NCBI RefSeq assembly: GCF_003952665.1 | Contig: NZ_CP017946.1 | Location: 2,170,001 to 2,234,000 of the forward strand | Direction: 5' to 3' | Length of the DNA stretch: 64,000 bases | Source: Bosea sp. Tri-49 | GTDB lineage: Bacteria; Pseudomonadota; Alphaproteobacteria; Rhizobiales; Beijerinckiaceae | Program-made: the position numbers and the translations under genes | Part shown: piece by piece, positions 45,083 through 53,455 of the stretch | How positions within the stretch are numbered: position 1 is the stretch's first letter | How the letters are laid out: the number at the start of each line of letters is the position of its first letter | The notes under the pieces: model-generated | Seen by the model: only the letters and a program-made list of their open reading frames with translations | Database searches by the model: none | Told to the model about the DNA's origin: nothing

Positions 45083-45916
45083 TCACTCGTCGAAATCGTC
45101 GTGAACGGCGATAGCGCCGCGGCGCCAGTAGCCGTGTGCACGGACCCATTTGCGATTGGCGCCGCGTTCGTCGATGAGAACGCTGCGCAACCGCTTGGCG
45201 GCGCTAGATTCACAGGCGATCCAGGCGAAGTAATCTCCGGCCGGAAGGTCCAGGGCGCGCAGGGCCGCAAGCAGCGCCGCACCCGGCTCCGCCTCCGCGG
45301 CACGATGGGCCCAGATTACCTCGATGCCCGGGGGATGATGCAGCGGCAGCTCCTCGCGCTCATCGGCGACTTCGATCAGGGCGATCGCCCGGCTACCTTG
45401 GGGAAGTTCGTCCAGACGCCGCGCCAGGGCCGGGAGCCCGGTCTCGTCGGCGACCAGCAGGTGCCAGTCGAAATCGAACGGGACGATGAACGAGCCCCGC
45501 GGTCCGGCGATCCAGGCGGAATCGCCCGGCTTAACCGCGGAGGCCCAGTGGCTGGCCGGCCCGTCATGCAGCAGGGCGAAGTCGATATCGAGCTCGGTCG
45601 TCTGCGGATCATGGCGCCGCGGCGTGAAATCGCGCGCCAGCGGGCGCGGGCCACTCTCCGGAAAAGCCAATCCATCCGGGCCGATGACGGGCAGGACGGG
45701 CTCGGTCTTGCCCGGCGCGGCGAAGAACATCTTCACATGGTCGTCGAAGCCGAGGCTGACGAAGCCTTCGAGTTCCGGTCCGCCCAGCGTCACGCGCCGC
45801 ATTGACGGGCTGAGATCGCTCACGCGCAGGACGTCCAGCTGCCGCAGCACCACCTTGTGGCGCTGGCGCTTCGGCAGACGTTCGCTCAGCACGCTCGTCC
45901 CATCGGCGTTCCCCAT
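45083..45916 (-). CDS. Siderophore-interacting FAD/NAD(P)H reductase (ViuB-like)
   Basis: A 277-residue member of the siderophore-interacting protein family (ViuB, YqjH), which reduces ferric siderophore in the cytoplasm to free iron. The N-terminal FAD domain has VSDLSPSMRRVTLGGPELEG and the flavin motif PLARDFTPRRHD near residue 93; the C-terminal NAD(P)H domain ends KWVRAHGYWRRG. It lies between hemP and the C-PCP-C gene on the same strand, so export and release of iron are encoded together. ViuB is the matching enzyme for vibriobactin. Confidence 0.92.
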   Translation of the reverse strand: MGNADGTSVLSERLPKRQRHKVVLRQLDVLRVSDLSPSMRRVTLGGPELEGFVSLGFDDHVKMFFAAPGKTEPVLPVIGPDGLAFPESGPRPLARDFTPRRHDPQTTELDIDFALLHDGPASHWASAVKPGDSAWIAGPRGSFIVPFDFDWHLLVADETGLPALARRLDELPQGSRAIALIEVADEREELPLHHPPGIEVIWAHRAAEAEPGAALLAALRALDLPAGDYFAWIACESSAAKRLRSVLIDERGANRKWVRAHGYWRRGAIAVHDDFDE

Positions 45917-46026
45917 CGTCTCGATCCTTTGCGTTTGCTGGCCGTCGCGGGCGAAGCCTTACGAGCCGGTCTGGCCACGCTGCGTGGCCGCATGGCGTCT
46001 GCGGCGACGCAACCCGTCGCCGGCGG

Positions 46027-46236
46027 TCATTTGGTCAGGATCAGCTTTCCCTGCCGCGTGATCTTGAGACGGTAGAGTTCGCCATGATGGTCGATCCCGA
46101 TCTCCGCCTCTCCTTCGAAGACGACCCCGCTGAAGAGCGTCCGTGCTGGTCTCATCACAACCGAGCGAAGCCGGCGATGCTCCCGCTCAGGGCTTCTGGA
46201 AATGGTGGAGGTAAGCGAGAGATGCTGGCTATTCAT
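46027..46236 (-). CDS. hemP: HemP/HmuP family small protein
   Basis: A 69-residue protein with the HemP core: ARTLFSGVVFEGEAEIGIDH and a terminal YRLKITRQGKLILTK. HemP members are small regulators tied to haem or iron uptake in proteobacteria. The ATG at 46236 (MNSQHLSLTS) is preferred over the in-frame start at 46275. It precedes the siderophore reductase gene by 110 bases on the same strand and may open that operon. Confidence 0.88.
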   Translation of the reverse strand: MNSQHLSLTSTISRSPEREHRRLRSVVMRPARTLFSGVVFEGEAEIGIDHHGELYRLKITRQGKLILTK

Positions 46237-46719
46237 GAAAACCGCTCGGAGTGACAGGCTGCAGCAAGTGCACAAGCAATCTAGCTAATCTAAAAAAACA
46301 AGCAATTACAATAGTTTATATGTATAAGCATTAAAAATTGTGAGATGGAGCTCAAGAGCACCCGATTGCGGGGTTGAACTCAAGAACGCCTGCTGTTTCT
46401 CATCATCTCAATCATGCGGAGTCTGCTGAATGGAGAGCTAAGGACATCACCGGGTCTCAGCCGGATCAATCAAGAATGCTCGCTTTCGGGCGATCGGCCA
46501 AAGTCAGCTTTTGGCGCATTTCATCCGCGCGAAAGGCAGGCGTTTGTGACCCATAGAAGACGCTGGGAGTATCCGCTTCTGGCGGCTCCGTTCGGCGATG
46601 GGTAGCACGGCCGAGTTTGGCACTGCGCAGATAATGGCGCGGCCCGCTCGTGCTGCAGTCCGCCAACGTGCCCCGGCCGACGGTGCGCGACAACGACACC
46701 GCGTCACGTCTTTGCGGAA
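46237..46719. other. Intergenic region, no supported gene
   Basis: The 70 bases at 46277-46346 are strikingly AT-rich compared with the rest of the window (runs of A, TATATGTATAAG) and are likely the hemP promoter area, where an iron regulator would bind. The remainder, 46350-46719, has short open frames on both strands with no recognisable domain. A 64-codon plus-strand frame from 46414 has a repeat-like composition and may be part of a dispersed non-coding repeat. Confidence 0.5.
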
Positions 46720-48219
46720 CTATCCTTCCGTGGCCACGGCTCTGGCACTCCGGAACGATGGGAAGATAATCATCGATAGCATCAGCAATGCCATGGCCAG
46801 TATGGCGATGCAGATCGGGCTGCTGAAGATATCGATACTTCCATTCGAAATCAGCATGGCCCGGCGAAGATTCTCTTCCATCGCGGGTCCGAGAATGAAG
46901 GCGAGGATGAGCGGCGCCAGCGGGCAGTTCAGGAGCGAAAAGACGATGCCGGCCACGCCGAAAAGCGCCAGGAGCGCGACTTCGAAGACGCTGTTGTTCA
47001 CCGTGTAGATGCCGATGCAGCAGAACAACAAGATCGCCGGAAACATCAGCCGATAAGGCACTTGAAGCAGTCTTACCCATAGACCGATCAGCGGCAGGTT
47101 GATGACGAGCAGCATCAGGTTGCCGAGCCACATCGATGCGATCAGCCCCCAGAACAGGCTCGGCTGCACGGTAGCCAGGTTCGGGCTGGGCGCGATGCCA
47201 TGGATCAGCATCGCCCCGGCCATCATCGCCATGACGGAATTGCTCGGGATGCCTAGTGCAAGCATCGGGATGAAGGACGCCTGGGCGCCGGCGTTGTTGG
47301 CGGCCTCTGGCCCGGCGACACCTTCGATCGCGCCATGACCGAAGCGCTCCGGCGAGGATGAGAGCTTCTTCTCGGTCGAATACGATGCGAACGAGGCCAT
47401 CATGGCGCTGCCGCCCGGCAGGATGCCGAGGAGCGCGCCGATGCCGGTGCCACGCAAGGCCGCTGGCCAGGCCGCGCCGATGTCGGACCGGGTGAGCTTC
47501 AGCGTCGAGACGGCCAGGACCGGGCGACTGTCCTGCTCCGGTCGCGCCAGGTTGAGGACGATCTCGGCGATGCCGAACATCCCCATCGAGAGGGCTGCGA
47601 TGCCGATCCCGTCGCGCAACTCGGCCACGCCAAAGGTGAAGCGATCGAGACCCGTATTGACGTCCGCCCCGGCAAGCCCGAGCAGCAGTCCAGTCAGGAT
47701 CATGCCGAAGGATTTCAGCAGCGATCCCTGGGCGAACACGATCGCCGCGATCAGCCCGAGAACCATCAGGCAGAAATATTCCGCCGGCCCGAAACGTTGC
47801 GCGACGGCGGTCAGCGCCGGGCTGAAGAAGGCGATCAACAGCGTCGTGATCGTACCGGCGAGGAAGGATGAGAGAGCCGCAGTCGCTAGTGCCACGCCCG
47901 CCCGACCCTGCCGCGCCATCTCGTAACCGTCGAGGCAGGTGACGACCGAAGAGGATTCGCCCGGCAACCGCATCAGGATCGCCGTGGTCGAGCCGCCATA
48001 TTGCGCGCCATAGTAGATGCCGGCGAGCATGATCAGCGCCCCGGTCGGCTCAAGATAGTAGGTCAGCGGCAACAACATCGCCATGGTGGCGATCGGCCCC
48101 AGCCCGGGCAGAACGCCGATCAGCGTGCCGACCAAGGCACCGAGGAAGCAGTACCAGAGGTTCATCGGCGTGATTGCGACGGCCAAGCCGAGGCTGAGCG
48201 AGGAAACGATCTCGCTCAC
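46720..48219 (-). CDS. tctA: Tripartite tricarboxylate transporter large permease (TctA)
   Basis: A 499-residue inner-membrane protein with about twelve hydrophobic segments and TctA blocks: LVGTLIGVLPGLGPIATMAM near residue 30, YYGAQYGGSTTAILMRLPGE near residue 68 and the mirrored AALRGTGIGALLGILPGGSA near residue 253. It is the main permease of a TTT importer for carboxylic acids. It overlaps the tctB stop by four bases. No tctC lies next to it; receptors are at 49905 and 61754. Confidence 0.94.
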   Translation of the reverse strand: MSEIVSSLSLGLAVAITPMNLWYCFLGALVGTLIGVLPGLGPIATMAMLLPLTYYLEPTGALIMLAGIYYGAQYGGSTTAILMRLPGESSSVVTCLDGYEMARQGRAGVALATAALSSFLAGTITTLLIAFFSPALTAVAQRFGPAEYFCLMVLGLIAAIVFAQGSLLKSFGMILTGLLLGLAGADVNTGLDRFTFGVAELRDGIGIAALSMGMFGIAEIVLNLARPEQDSRPVLAVSTLKLTRSDIGAAWPAALRGTGIGALLGILPGGSAMMASFASYSTEKKLSSSPERFGHGAIEGVAGPEAANNAGAQASFIPMLALGIPSNSVMAMMAGAMLIHGIAPSPNLATVQPSLFWGLIASMWLGNLMLLVINLPLIGLWVRLLQVPYRLMFPAILLFCCIGIYTVNNSVFEVALLALFGVAGIVFSLLNCPLAPLILAFILGPAMEENLRRAMLISNGSIDIFSSPICIAILAMALLMLSMIIFPSFRSARAVATEG

Positions 48220-48719
48220 AGCGGCCAGACCCGGATCGGCAGCTTCAGCAGATAGCCGAACAGCAGCGCACAGAATCCGGCGAAGACTACCGCGACGAGC
48301 GGCACTTCGCGCCAGCGGGTCTGAGGATCGCCGAGCGCTGCCACCAGAATGCAGGTCAGGCAGGCGACGAACAGGCCGGTCCGCTCGACCAGCCAGGCAA
48401 ACAGCAGGATCGCGGCGGCGATCCAGCCGGTCGCACGCAGAGGAAGGCCCGGCAGGCGAAACGGCCGTTGTCGCATCCCCCTCAGGGTCAAGACGAGGCC
48501 GGTGATGACCAGCGCTCCGGCGACGATGCGCGGCAGGTAACCGGGTCCCATGTCCAGCGAGCTCCCGACCGGGTAGGTCCGGCCGATGAAGAGAGCGGCG
48601 AGCCCCAGCCCGGCGAACAGCAGGCCCGCCAGGATATCGCTGGCCGCATCCACGGCTTGGTGAGGGGCGGAGGTCTCTGCCACTCCAGCCGAGTGGGGTT
48701 CATCCTGATCCTGCACCAT
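48216..48719 (-). CDS. tctB: Tripartite tricarboxylate transporter small permease (TctB)
   Basis: A 167-residue membrane protein with four hydrophobic helices (ILAGLLFAGLGLAALFIG; IVAGALVITGLVLTLRG; GWIAAAILLFAWLVERTG; VPLVAVVFAGFCALLFGYLL) and the typical YPVGSSLDMGPGYLPRIVAG link. It pairs with TctA. The ATG at 48719 is preferred to an in-frame GTG at 48728. Its promoter region is shared with the divergent enolase-superfamily gene. Confidence 0.9.
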   Translation of the reverse strand: MVQDQDEPHSAGVAETSAPHQAVDAASDILAGLLFAGLGLAALFIGRTYPVGSSLDMGPGYLPRIVAGALVITGLVLTLRGMRQRPFRLPGLPLRATGWIAAAILLFAWLVERTGLFVACLTCILVAALGDPQTRWREVPLVAVVFAGFCALLFGYLLKLPIRVWPL

Positions 48720-48745
48720 GAACCGCACCTTTCCTTTATGCCTAT

Positions 48746-48771
48746 AGGTCAGCTTTATATACTATTGACCT
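48746..48771. promoter_or_regulatory. Inverted repeat between tctB and the enolase-superfamily gene
   Basis: AGGTCA (48746-48751) and TGACCT (48766-48771) form a perfect 6-bp inverted repeat, 20 bases centre to centre, around an AT-rich core that could also hold a -10 element. It sits in the 111-base divergent region and is a good candidate operator for both directions. Confidence 0.45.
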
Positions 48772-48830
48772 GAGGGCAAGCCGGATGGGATAGCTCTGGC
48801 TCGATCGGCGAGACGGGGCAGCTAGGTACG

Positions 48831-49898
48831 ATGGCCATCAGCGCAGTCAGGACGGTCGCCATCGACCAGACGCTGTCGGATCCCGAATGGCGCTTCGCGC
48901 AGGGGCCGCTCACGCGCATCCGGGGCTTCGCCGTGATCGTCAGCGACGAGCAGGGCACCGAAGGGCATGGCTATGTCCGCGCCATGCCGCCCTGGACCGA
49001 GCCGCTGGAAGTGGTGAAGGCGAGCTTCGACTATCTCTGCGATGGCCTGGTCGGCCAGGACGAGACGGCGATCGGGGCGATCATGGACCGGCTCGACCGT
49101 CGTCTGCACGGCGCCCTGCCGGTGAAGGCCGGCATCGAATGCGCCCTGCTCGACTTGAGGGCGCGGGCGCTCGGCGTGCCGCTGCACGATCTCTATGGCG
49201 GCAAGCGGCAGGACCGGTTCGCCAATACGCGGATCATTCCACTGAAATCGCCGGAGCGCATGGCGGAGGTCGCGGAGGGGCTGGTCGAGGCCGGCTTCCG
49301 GCATCTGAAGGTCAAGGTCTCAGGCGAGCCGCAGCTCGATCTCGACCGTGTTCGCGCTGTTCGAAGCGCGGTCGGAACCGAAATCGCGCTGATGATCGAC
49401 GCCAATGAATCCTACACGCCGAAGGCGGCAGTGAAGGCGATCAACGCCATGGCGCGCTTCGGACTTGAGCTCGTCGAGCAGCCGACGGCTGCCGCCGATT
49501 TTAAGAGCTTCATCGCTGTCGCGAAGGCGCTCGATGTTCCGGTCGAAGCCGATGAGAGCGCGCAGGACCTGCCCTCTATCCTGCGGATCGCCGAGGCCGG
49601 CCATGTCGAGTCGATCAATCTGCGCATCCTCAACCATGGCGGCCCGAGCCGGACGGCGCAGGCGGTCGCGATCTGCCGGGCCGCTAATCTCGGCTTTCGC
49701 TTCGGCGCGGTGTTCGGCTCGAGCATCATCCACGCCCACACCGTGCATCTGGCGGCGAGCCTGCCGGCGCCGCGCTTCCCGCACGAATTCTCGGAGATGG
49801 CGCTCCTGAACGATGAACGCTTCTCGGGCCTGAGCCTGGAGCGGGGCGAGGTCGCCGTACCGGCCGGAGCCGGCACGGGCCTGACACTCGCGGACTGA
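48831..49898 (+). CDS. Mandelate racemase/muconate lactonizing enzyme family protein
   Basis: A 355-residue enolase-superfamily enzyme. The N-terminal capping domain precedes a barrel with KVK at 160-162 (KxK catalytic motif), and metal ligands fit Asp190 (LMIDANESY), Glu216 (ELVEQP) and Asp241 (VEADESAQD). The second catalytic Lys usual in the MLE subgroup seems to be Arg265 (INLRILNHGG). The reaction involves removing a proton next to a carboxylate; the substrate is unknown. It is divergent from tctAB and convergent with a TctC receptor gene, so the transported acid or a derivative is a likely substrate. Confidence 0.9.
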   Translation: MAISAVRTVAIDQTLSDPEWRFAQGPLTRIRGFAVIVSDEQGTEGHGYVRAMPPWTEPLEVVKASFDYLCDGLVGQDETAIGAIMDRLDRRLHGALPVKAGIECALLDLRARALGVPLHDLYGGKRQDRFANTRIIPLKSPERMAEVAEGLVEAGFRHLKVKVSGEPQLDLDRVRAVRSAVGTEIALMIDANESYTPKAAVKAINAMARFGLELVEQPTAAADFKSFIAVAKALDVPVEADESAQDLPSILRIAEAGHVESINLRILNHGGPSRTAQAVAICRAANLGFRFGAVFGSSIIHAHTVHLAASLPAPRFPHEFSEMALLNDERFSGLSLERGEVAVPAGAGTGLTLAD

Positions 49899-49904
49899 GC
49901 CGGC

Positions 49905-50876
49905 CTATTCGAACTTCAGCCCGGCCTTGGCAATGATCTCGGCATAGATGGTGATGTCGCCCGCGATGATCTTGCCGAACGGCTCCGCCGGGAGATAGGC
50001 CGGCTCGCCGCCGAGCCCGCGCAGCTTCTCCTGCGTCGCCGGATCGGCCATGACGCGGGCGAGCGTCACGTTCAGCTTGTCGGATATCGCGGACGGCAGC
50101 TTGGCCGGCCCGACCAGCCCGACCCAGGAATGCGCGACGAACTGCGGAAAGCCGCTCTCCTTCATGGTCGGCACATCCGGGAACTCGGGCGAGCGCTTCT
50201 CGTTGGTGGTCGCCAAGATGCGGATCTTGCCGGCCTTGGCGAGGTCGCCGAGCTCGCCGCCGATCATCAGCGGCACGTGCCCCGCGACGATGTCGTTCAA
50301 AGCCGGCCCGCTGCCGCGATAGGGGATGTGCTTGATCGGCGCGCCCGAGGTGATGGCGACCAGCTCGCCGGCAAGATGGCTGTAGGTGCCGATGCCGCTG
50401 GAGGCATAGCCGAGCGTGTTCGGCTTCTGCTTGGCCAGCGCGACCATCTCCGCGATCGATTTCACCGGCAGGCCGGGATAGGCGCCGATGAAGGTGAAGC
50501 CCTCGATCAGCCGGGCGACAGGTGCGAAGTCCTTGACGGAGTCATAGGGCAGCTTCTTGTCGACATTCGGCAAGATCGCCAGCACCCCGGCCGAGGAGAG
50601 CAGCAAGGTGTGGCCGTCGGGCTGGGCCTTGGCGACGAAATCGGCACCGATCGCTCCGCCTGCGCCAGGCCGGCTTTCGACCAGGAAGGGCTGGCCGAGA
50701 TCCTTGCTCAGCGCATCGGCGATCAGCCGCGCGACCGCCTCGACACGCCCGCCCGGCGCGAACGGCACGATCATTCTGACCGGCTTGGTCGGGTAGCTCT
50801 GGGCGGCGGCCCCGCCAAGGCTCAGCGCGAGCAACCCGAGCGCAGCGGCAAGACTTCGAAAGCGCAGTGATGTCAT
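49905..50876 (-). CDS. Tripartite tricarboxylate transporter receptor (TctC/Bug family)
   Basis: A 323-residue periplasmic binding protein. Residues 1-25 are a signal peptide (LAAALGLLALSLGGAAAQS). The mature start YPTKPVRMIVPFAPGGRVEA and the segment SRPGAGGAIGADFVAKAQPD are Bug hallmarks. The ligand is a carboxylic acid or amide in known members. It is the first of two TctC-type receptors here and lies 1.2 kb from tctAB. It is probably transcribed with the ammonia-lyase-like gene upstream. Confidence 0.93.
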   Translation of the reverse strand: MTSLRFRSLAAALGLLALSLGGAAAQSYPTKPVRMIVPFAPGGRVEAVARLIADALSKDLGQPFLVESRPGAGGAIGADFVAKAQPDGHTLLLSSAGVLAILPNVDKKLPYDSVKDFAPVARLIEGFTFIGAYPGLPVKSIAEMVALAKQKPNTLGYASSGIGTYSHLAGELVAITSGAPIKHIPYRGSGPALNDIVAGHVPLMIGGELGDLAKAGKIRILATTNEKRSPEFPDVPTMKESGFPQFVAHSWVGLVGPAKLPSAISDKLNVTLARVMADPATQEKLRGLGGEPAYLPAEPFGKIIAGDITIYAEIIAKAGLKFE

Positions 50877-50949
50877 GGTCGTCTCCCCTTTTTCTATTGT
50901 ATTGAATCGGCCCGCTCCCGGTCGGGCAGATCGGTCCCGCCCGGGCGGA

Positions 50950-52413
50950 TCAACTCTCCGGTGCCGGCACCATCAGCCGATCGATCCGCGCCGCCTGCGC
51001 ATCGAGATGTTCGAGCAACGCCTTGATGTGGGGCACGCGCTGCCCCGGCCCGGCATAGGGCACGGCCTCGCGCACCAGGGCGAAGAGCCGGCCCGTGACC
51101 GCACCCAGCGGCGAGACCTTGCGCATCTCGACCGCCTGCGCGGCGACGAGCAGCTCCATCGCGAAGATCGAGCGGCACAGCGTTGCGAGATCGCAAGCAC
51201 GGCGCGCCGCAAGGCCCGCCATGCTGGCCCTGTCGAGATTGCCGTTCGAGTGGCTCGAGCTCGCGAGCTCGCCGACGACCGGCGCCGCCAGCAGACGTGC
51301 TTCCGAGGTGATCGACTTGTGGAATTGCGCGAGGCCGTTGAACCCGGGTAGCCCGACGCCGTCCTCTTCGATCAGCCCGACGCTCAGGCCCGACCAGTAC
51401 GAGTCGGCCTGCTTGGCGAGGCGCTCCGTCGAACTCGTCACCACCGGCGACATCGCGAGCCGCGCCACGTCCAGCGCCATCGCTAGGGCGACCATGTCGA
51501 AATTGGCGACCGAGACCAGCTCGGCCCGTTCGACGGAGACGACCGGATTGTTCTGGCTGGCGCGCAGCTCGATCGAGAGCTGCCGCCCGGCGAAATCGAG
51601 GCTGTCGGCAGCATTGCCGTGGATCAGCGGCAGCGAGCGGAAGCTCAGCGGGTCCTGCAGATGGCGCGGGCCGCCGGGCGTCATGATGTAGCTGCCGGCG
51701 AGATAGCGCCGGATCGCGCCGCCGTGGCTCAGCACGCCGTCGAACGGCCGCGACGCCAGGGCAGCTTCCGACACCACCGACGGGTTCGCCGCGAACCCTT
51801 CCATGCTGAGCGCCCCGACGAGGGTGGCGAAGTCCAGCATCCGCGACAGGTCGTGGAACGCCATCGCGCCCATGCCCAGCGAGAGCGCACTCGAATTCAG
51901 CAAAGCGAGCGCCTCGCCGGCCGCGAAATCATGGTCGCGGTAGAGCTCGAGGGCGAGATCGGAGATCGGCGACATGTCGCTCTCGCCCATCGAGCCCCAG
52001 AGATGCACCGGGATCTGGCGGTTCGTGTTGAGGGCATCGACCAGCCGGTCGGCGAGCACGCGCCGGACACCGAGATAGCCGCTCGCCATCCCGTTCAGCA
52101 GCACGGCCATCATCGCCCTCACCGCCTCGTGCGAGGCGAGCGGCCCGTGCCCCATATTGTGCGTGAGCAGCAGGCGCCGGTTGAACTCGGCCACCCGTTC
52201 GGGCGCGAGCATGACCCCGGTCTTGGCGCCGACGCTGCTGGTGACGCCATAGACCTTCTCACCGCGACGCACGATGTCGTCGACGACCTGCCGCGAGGCC
52301 TCGATCCGGCTGAGGGCCTCGGCACTGAGCGCGACTTTCGCGCCCTGGCGCGCGATCCGCACGATCGTCGCAGGGTCGAGATCCCGCCCGGTGATATCGA
52401 TCGTGCCAGACAT
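50950..52413 (-). CDS. Histidine/aromatic ammonia-lyase family protein with altered MIO site
   Basis: A 487-residue member of the HAL/PAL family. Family features are VYGVTSSVGAKTGVMLAPER near residue 55, LLLTHNMGHGPLAS, ALALLNSSALSLGMGA and SIELRASQNNPVVSVERAEL. The loop that normally holds Ala-Ser-Gly, which cyclises to the MIO electrophile (GSVGASGDLAPL), reads GSMGESDMSPI instead: Ala is Glu, and one residue is missing. It may not form MIO and may do different chemistry. The start is the ATG at 52413. It belongs to the transporter-linked catabolic set. Confidence 0.85.
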   Translation of the reverse strand: MSGTIDITGRDLDPATIVRIARQGAKVALSAEALSRIEASRQVVDDIVRRGEKVYGVTSSVGAKTGVMLAPERVAEFNRRLLLTHNMGHGPLASHEAVRAMMAVLLNGMASGYLGVRRVLADRLVDALNTNRQIPVHLWGSMGESDMSPISDLALELYRDHDFAAGEALALLNSSALSLGMGAMAFHDLSRMLDFATLVGALSMEGFAANPSVVSEAALASRPFDGVLSHGGAIRRYLAGSYIMTPGGPRHLQDPLSFRSLPLIHGNAADSLDFAGRQLSIELRASQNNPVVSVERAELVSVANFDMVALAMALDVARLAMSPVVTSSTERLAKQADSYWSGLSVGLIEEDGVGLPGFNGLAQFHKSITSEARLLAAPVVGELASSSHSNGNLDRASMAGLAARRACDLATLCRSIFAMELLVAAQAVEMRKVSPLGAVTGRLFALVREAVPYAGPGQRVPHIKALLEHLDAQAARIDRLMVPAPES

Positions 52414-52608
52414 TCCACTCCACCCTTCCAATCAGCCAAGGCCGCCAGGCGCCATGGCGGGCCCGATCATGCGCATTCGAAGCATAAAGGGCAATAAGCT
52501 AGTTGATTATGTTTTAGGATCGAAAGCCGGTCACCGGGCTTACATTCGGCGGGAGGATGAGCTAACTTATCTGGCTAGCCGGGCAGTCGCGCCGGCGAAG
52601 GGAGCCGC

Positions 52609-53358
52609 ATGACCGTCAGCCGCGCCGCAGCGAAGCCGCTGGATTTCAGACGCACCGGGGTCTCCCGTTACAATCAGCTCGCGACCCTGTTCCGCCGGAG
52701 GATTGAAGCCGGCCAGTGGCCGGTCGGCGGCCAGATACCGACGGTCGACGATCTCGCCGTCGAATGCGGCGTTGCGCGCGCAACGATCCGCCAGGCACTC
52801 GACCTGCTCGAGGCCGAGCAGCTGATCGAGCGCTACCGCGCCAGAGGGACTTTCGTCCGCAAGCGGCCGACCGAGGATCTGTGGTGCGAGGTCGGCACGG
52901 ACTGGTCCGGCCTGCTGCGGCCGAGCTACAGCGCCACGATCGAGATCCTGCGGGACGAACCGGACCGCGTGTTCCACCCGTTCGAGGGCCAGATCGGCGA
53001 GCTGGCGCCGACCTATCGGGAGGTCAGGCGCCGCCATTGGCGTCACGGCCAGCCCTTCCTGCTGGCCGACCTGCATATCGACGAGTCCCTGCGCGACAGG
53101 ATTTCGCAGCACGATCTCGAATCGAAGACGGCTCTGCGCCTGATCTCGGAAGTGCCCGGCGTGGAGATCGCTGATGCACGCCAGACCCTCACCGTCGGCA
53201 CCGCCGATGTCGAAACGGCCGAGGCCCTGACGATCTCGCTCGATGCGCCGGTTGCCTTCGTCCACCGTCAGGCCGTCGACCAACGCGGCGTGCTGGTCCT
53301 GAGCGCCAAGGGCATCTACCGCGGCGATGTCGTGAGGTTCGACGTCAAGCTGAAGTGA
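52609..53358 (+). CDS. GntR family regulator, HutC/UTRA type
   Basis: A 249-residue regulator. Residues 20-90 are the GntR winged helix (RYNQLATLFRRRIEAGQWPV, then IPTVDDLAVECGVARATIRQ and ALDLLEAEQLIERYRARGTF), and residues 100-245 the UTRA effector domain. UTRA regulators of this branch often sense catabolic intermediates such as urocanate. It is divergent from the ammonia-lyase-like gene and convergent with the enoyl-CoA hydratase gene, so it may control this catabolic island. Confidence 0.92.
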   Translation: MTVSRAAAKPLDFRRTGVSRYNQLATLFRRRIEAGQWPVGGQIPTVDDLAVECGVARATIRQALDLLEAEQLIERYRARGTFVRKRPTEDLWCEVGTDWSGLLRPSYSATIEILRDEPDRVFHPFEGQIGELAPTYREVRRRHWRHGQPFLLADLHIDESLRDRISQHDLESKTALRLISEVPGVEIADARQTLTVGTADVETAEALTISLDAPVAFVHRQAVDQRGVLVLSAKGIYRGDVVRFDVKLK

Positions 53359-53369
53359 CATCACCGATC

Positions 53370-53386
53370 GGCCGGGCAAGCCGGCC
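53370..53386. terminator. Hairpin between convergent gntR and enoyl-CoA hydratase genes
   Basis: GGCCGG (53370-53375) and CCGGCC (53381-53386) form a perfect 6-bp GC stem with a five-base loop, in the 97-base gap between convergent genes. There is no T-tract. Bidirectional termination is likely. Confidence 0.4.
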
Positions 53387-53455
53387 TCGACAAGTTCATG
53401 CTGCGCAGGATGCGAGGCGATGATCGCCTCACGGCCTTTCAGCAGATCGCCACGA

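Noticed and set aside
30558..46236. An MbtH-like helper protein or a siderophore exporter in the island.
   Set aside because: I looked for both in the gaps and short frames and found neither; they may be coded elsewhere.
46414..46605. A 63-residue plus-strand frame before tctA as a small gene.
   Set aside because: No family match, no ribosome site, and a composition like that of frames across dispersed non-coding repeats.
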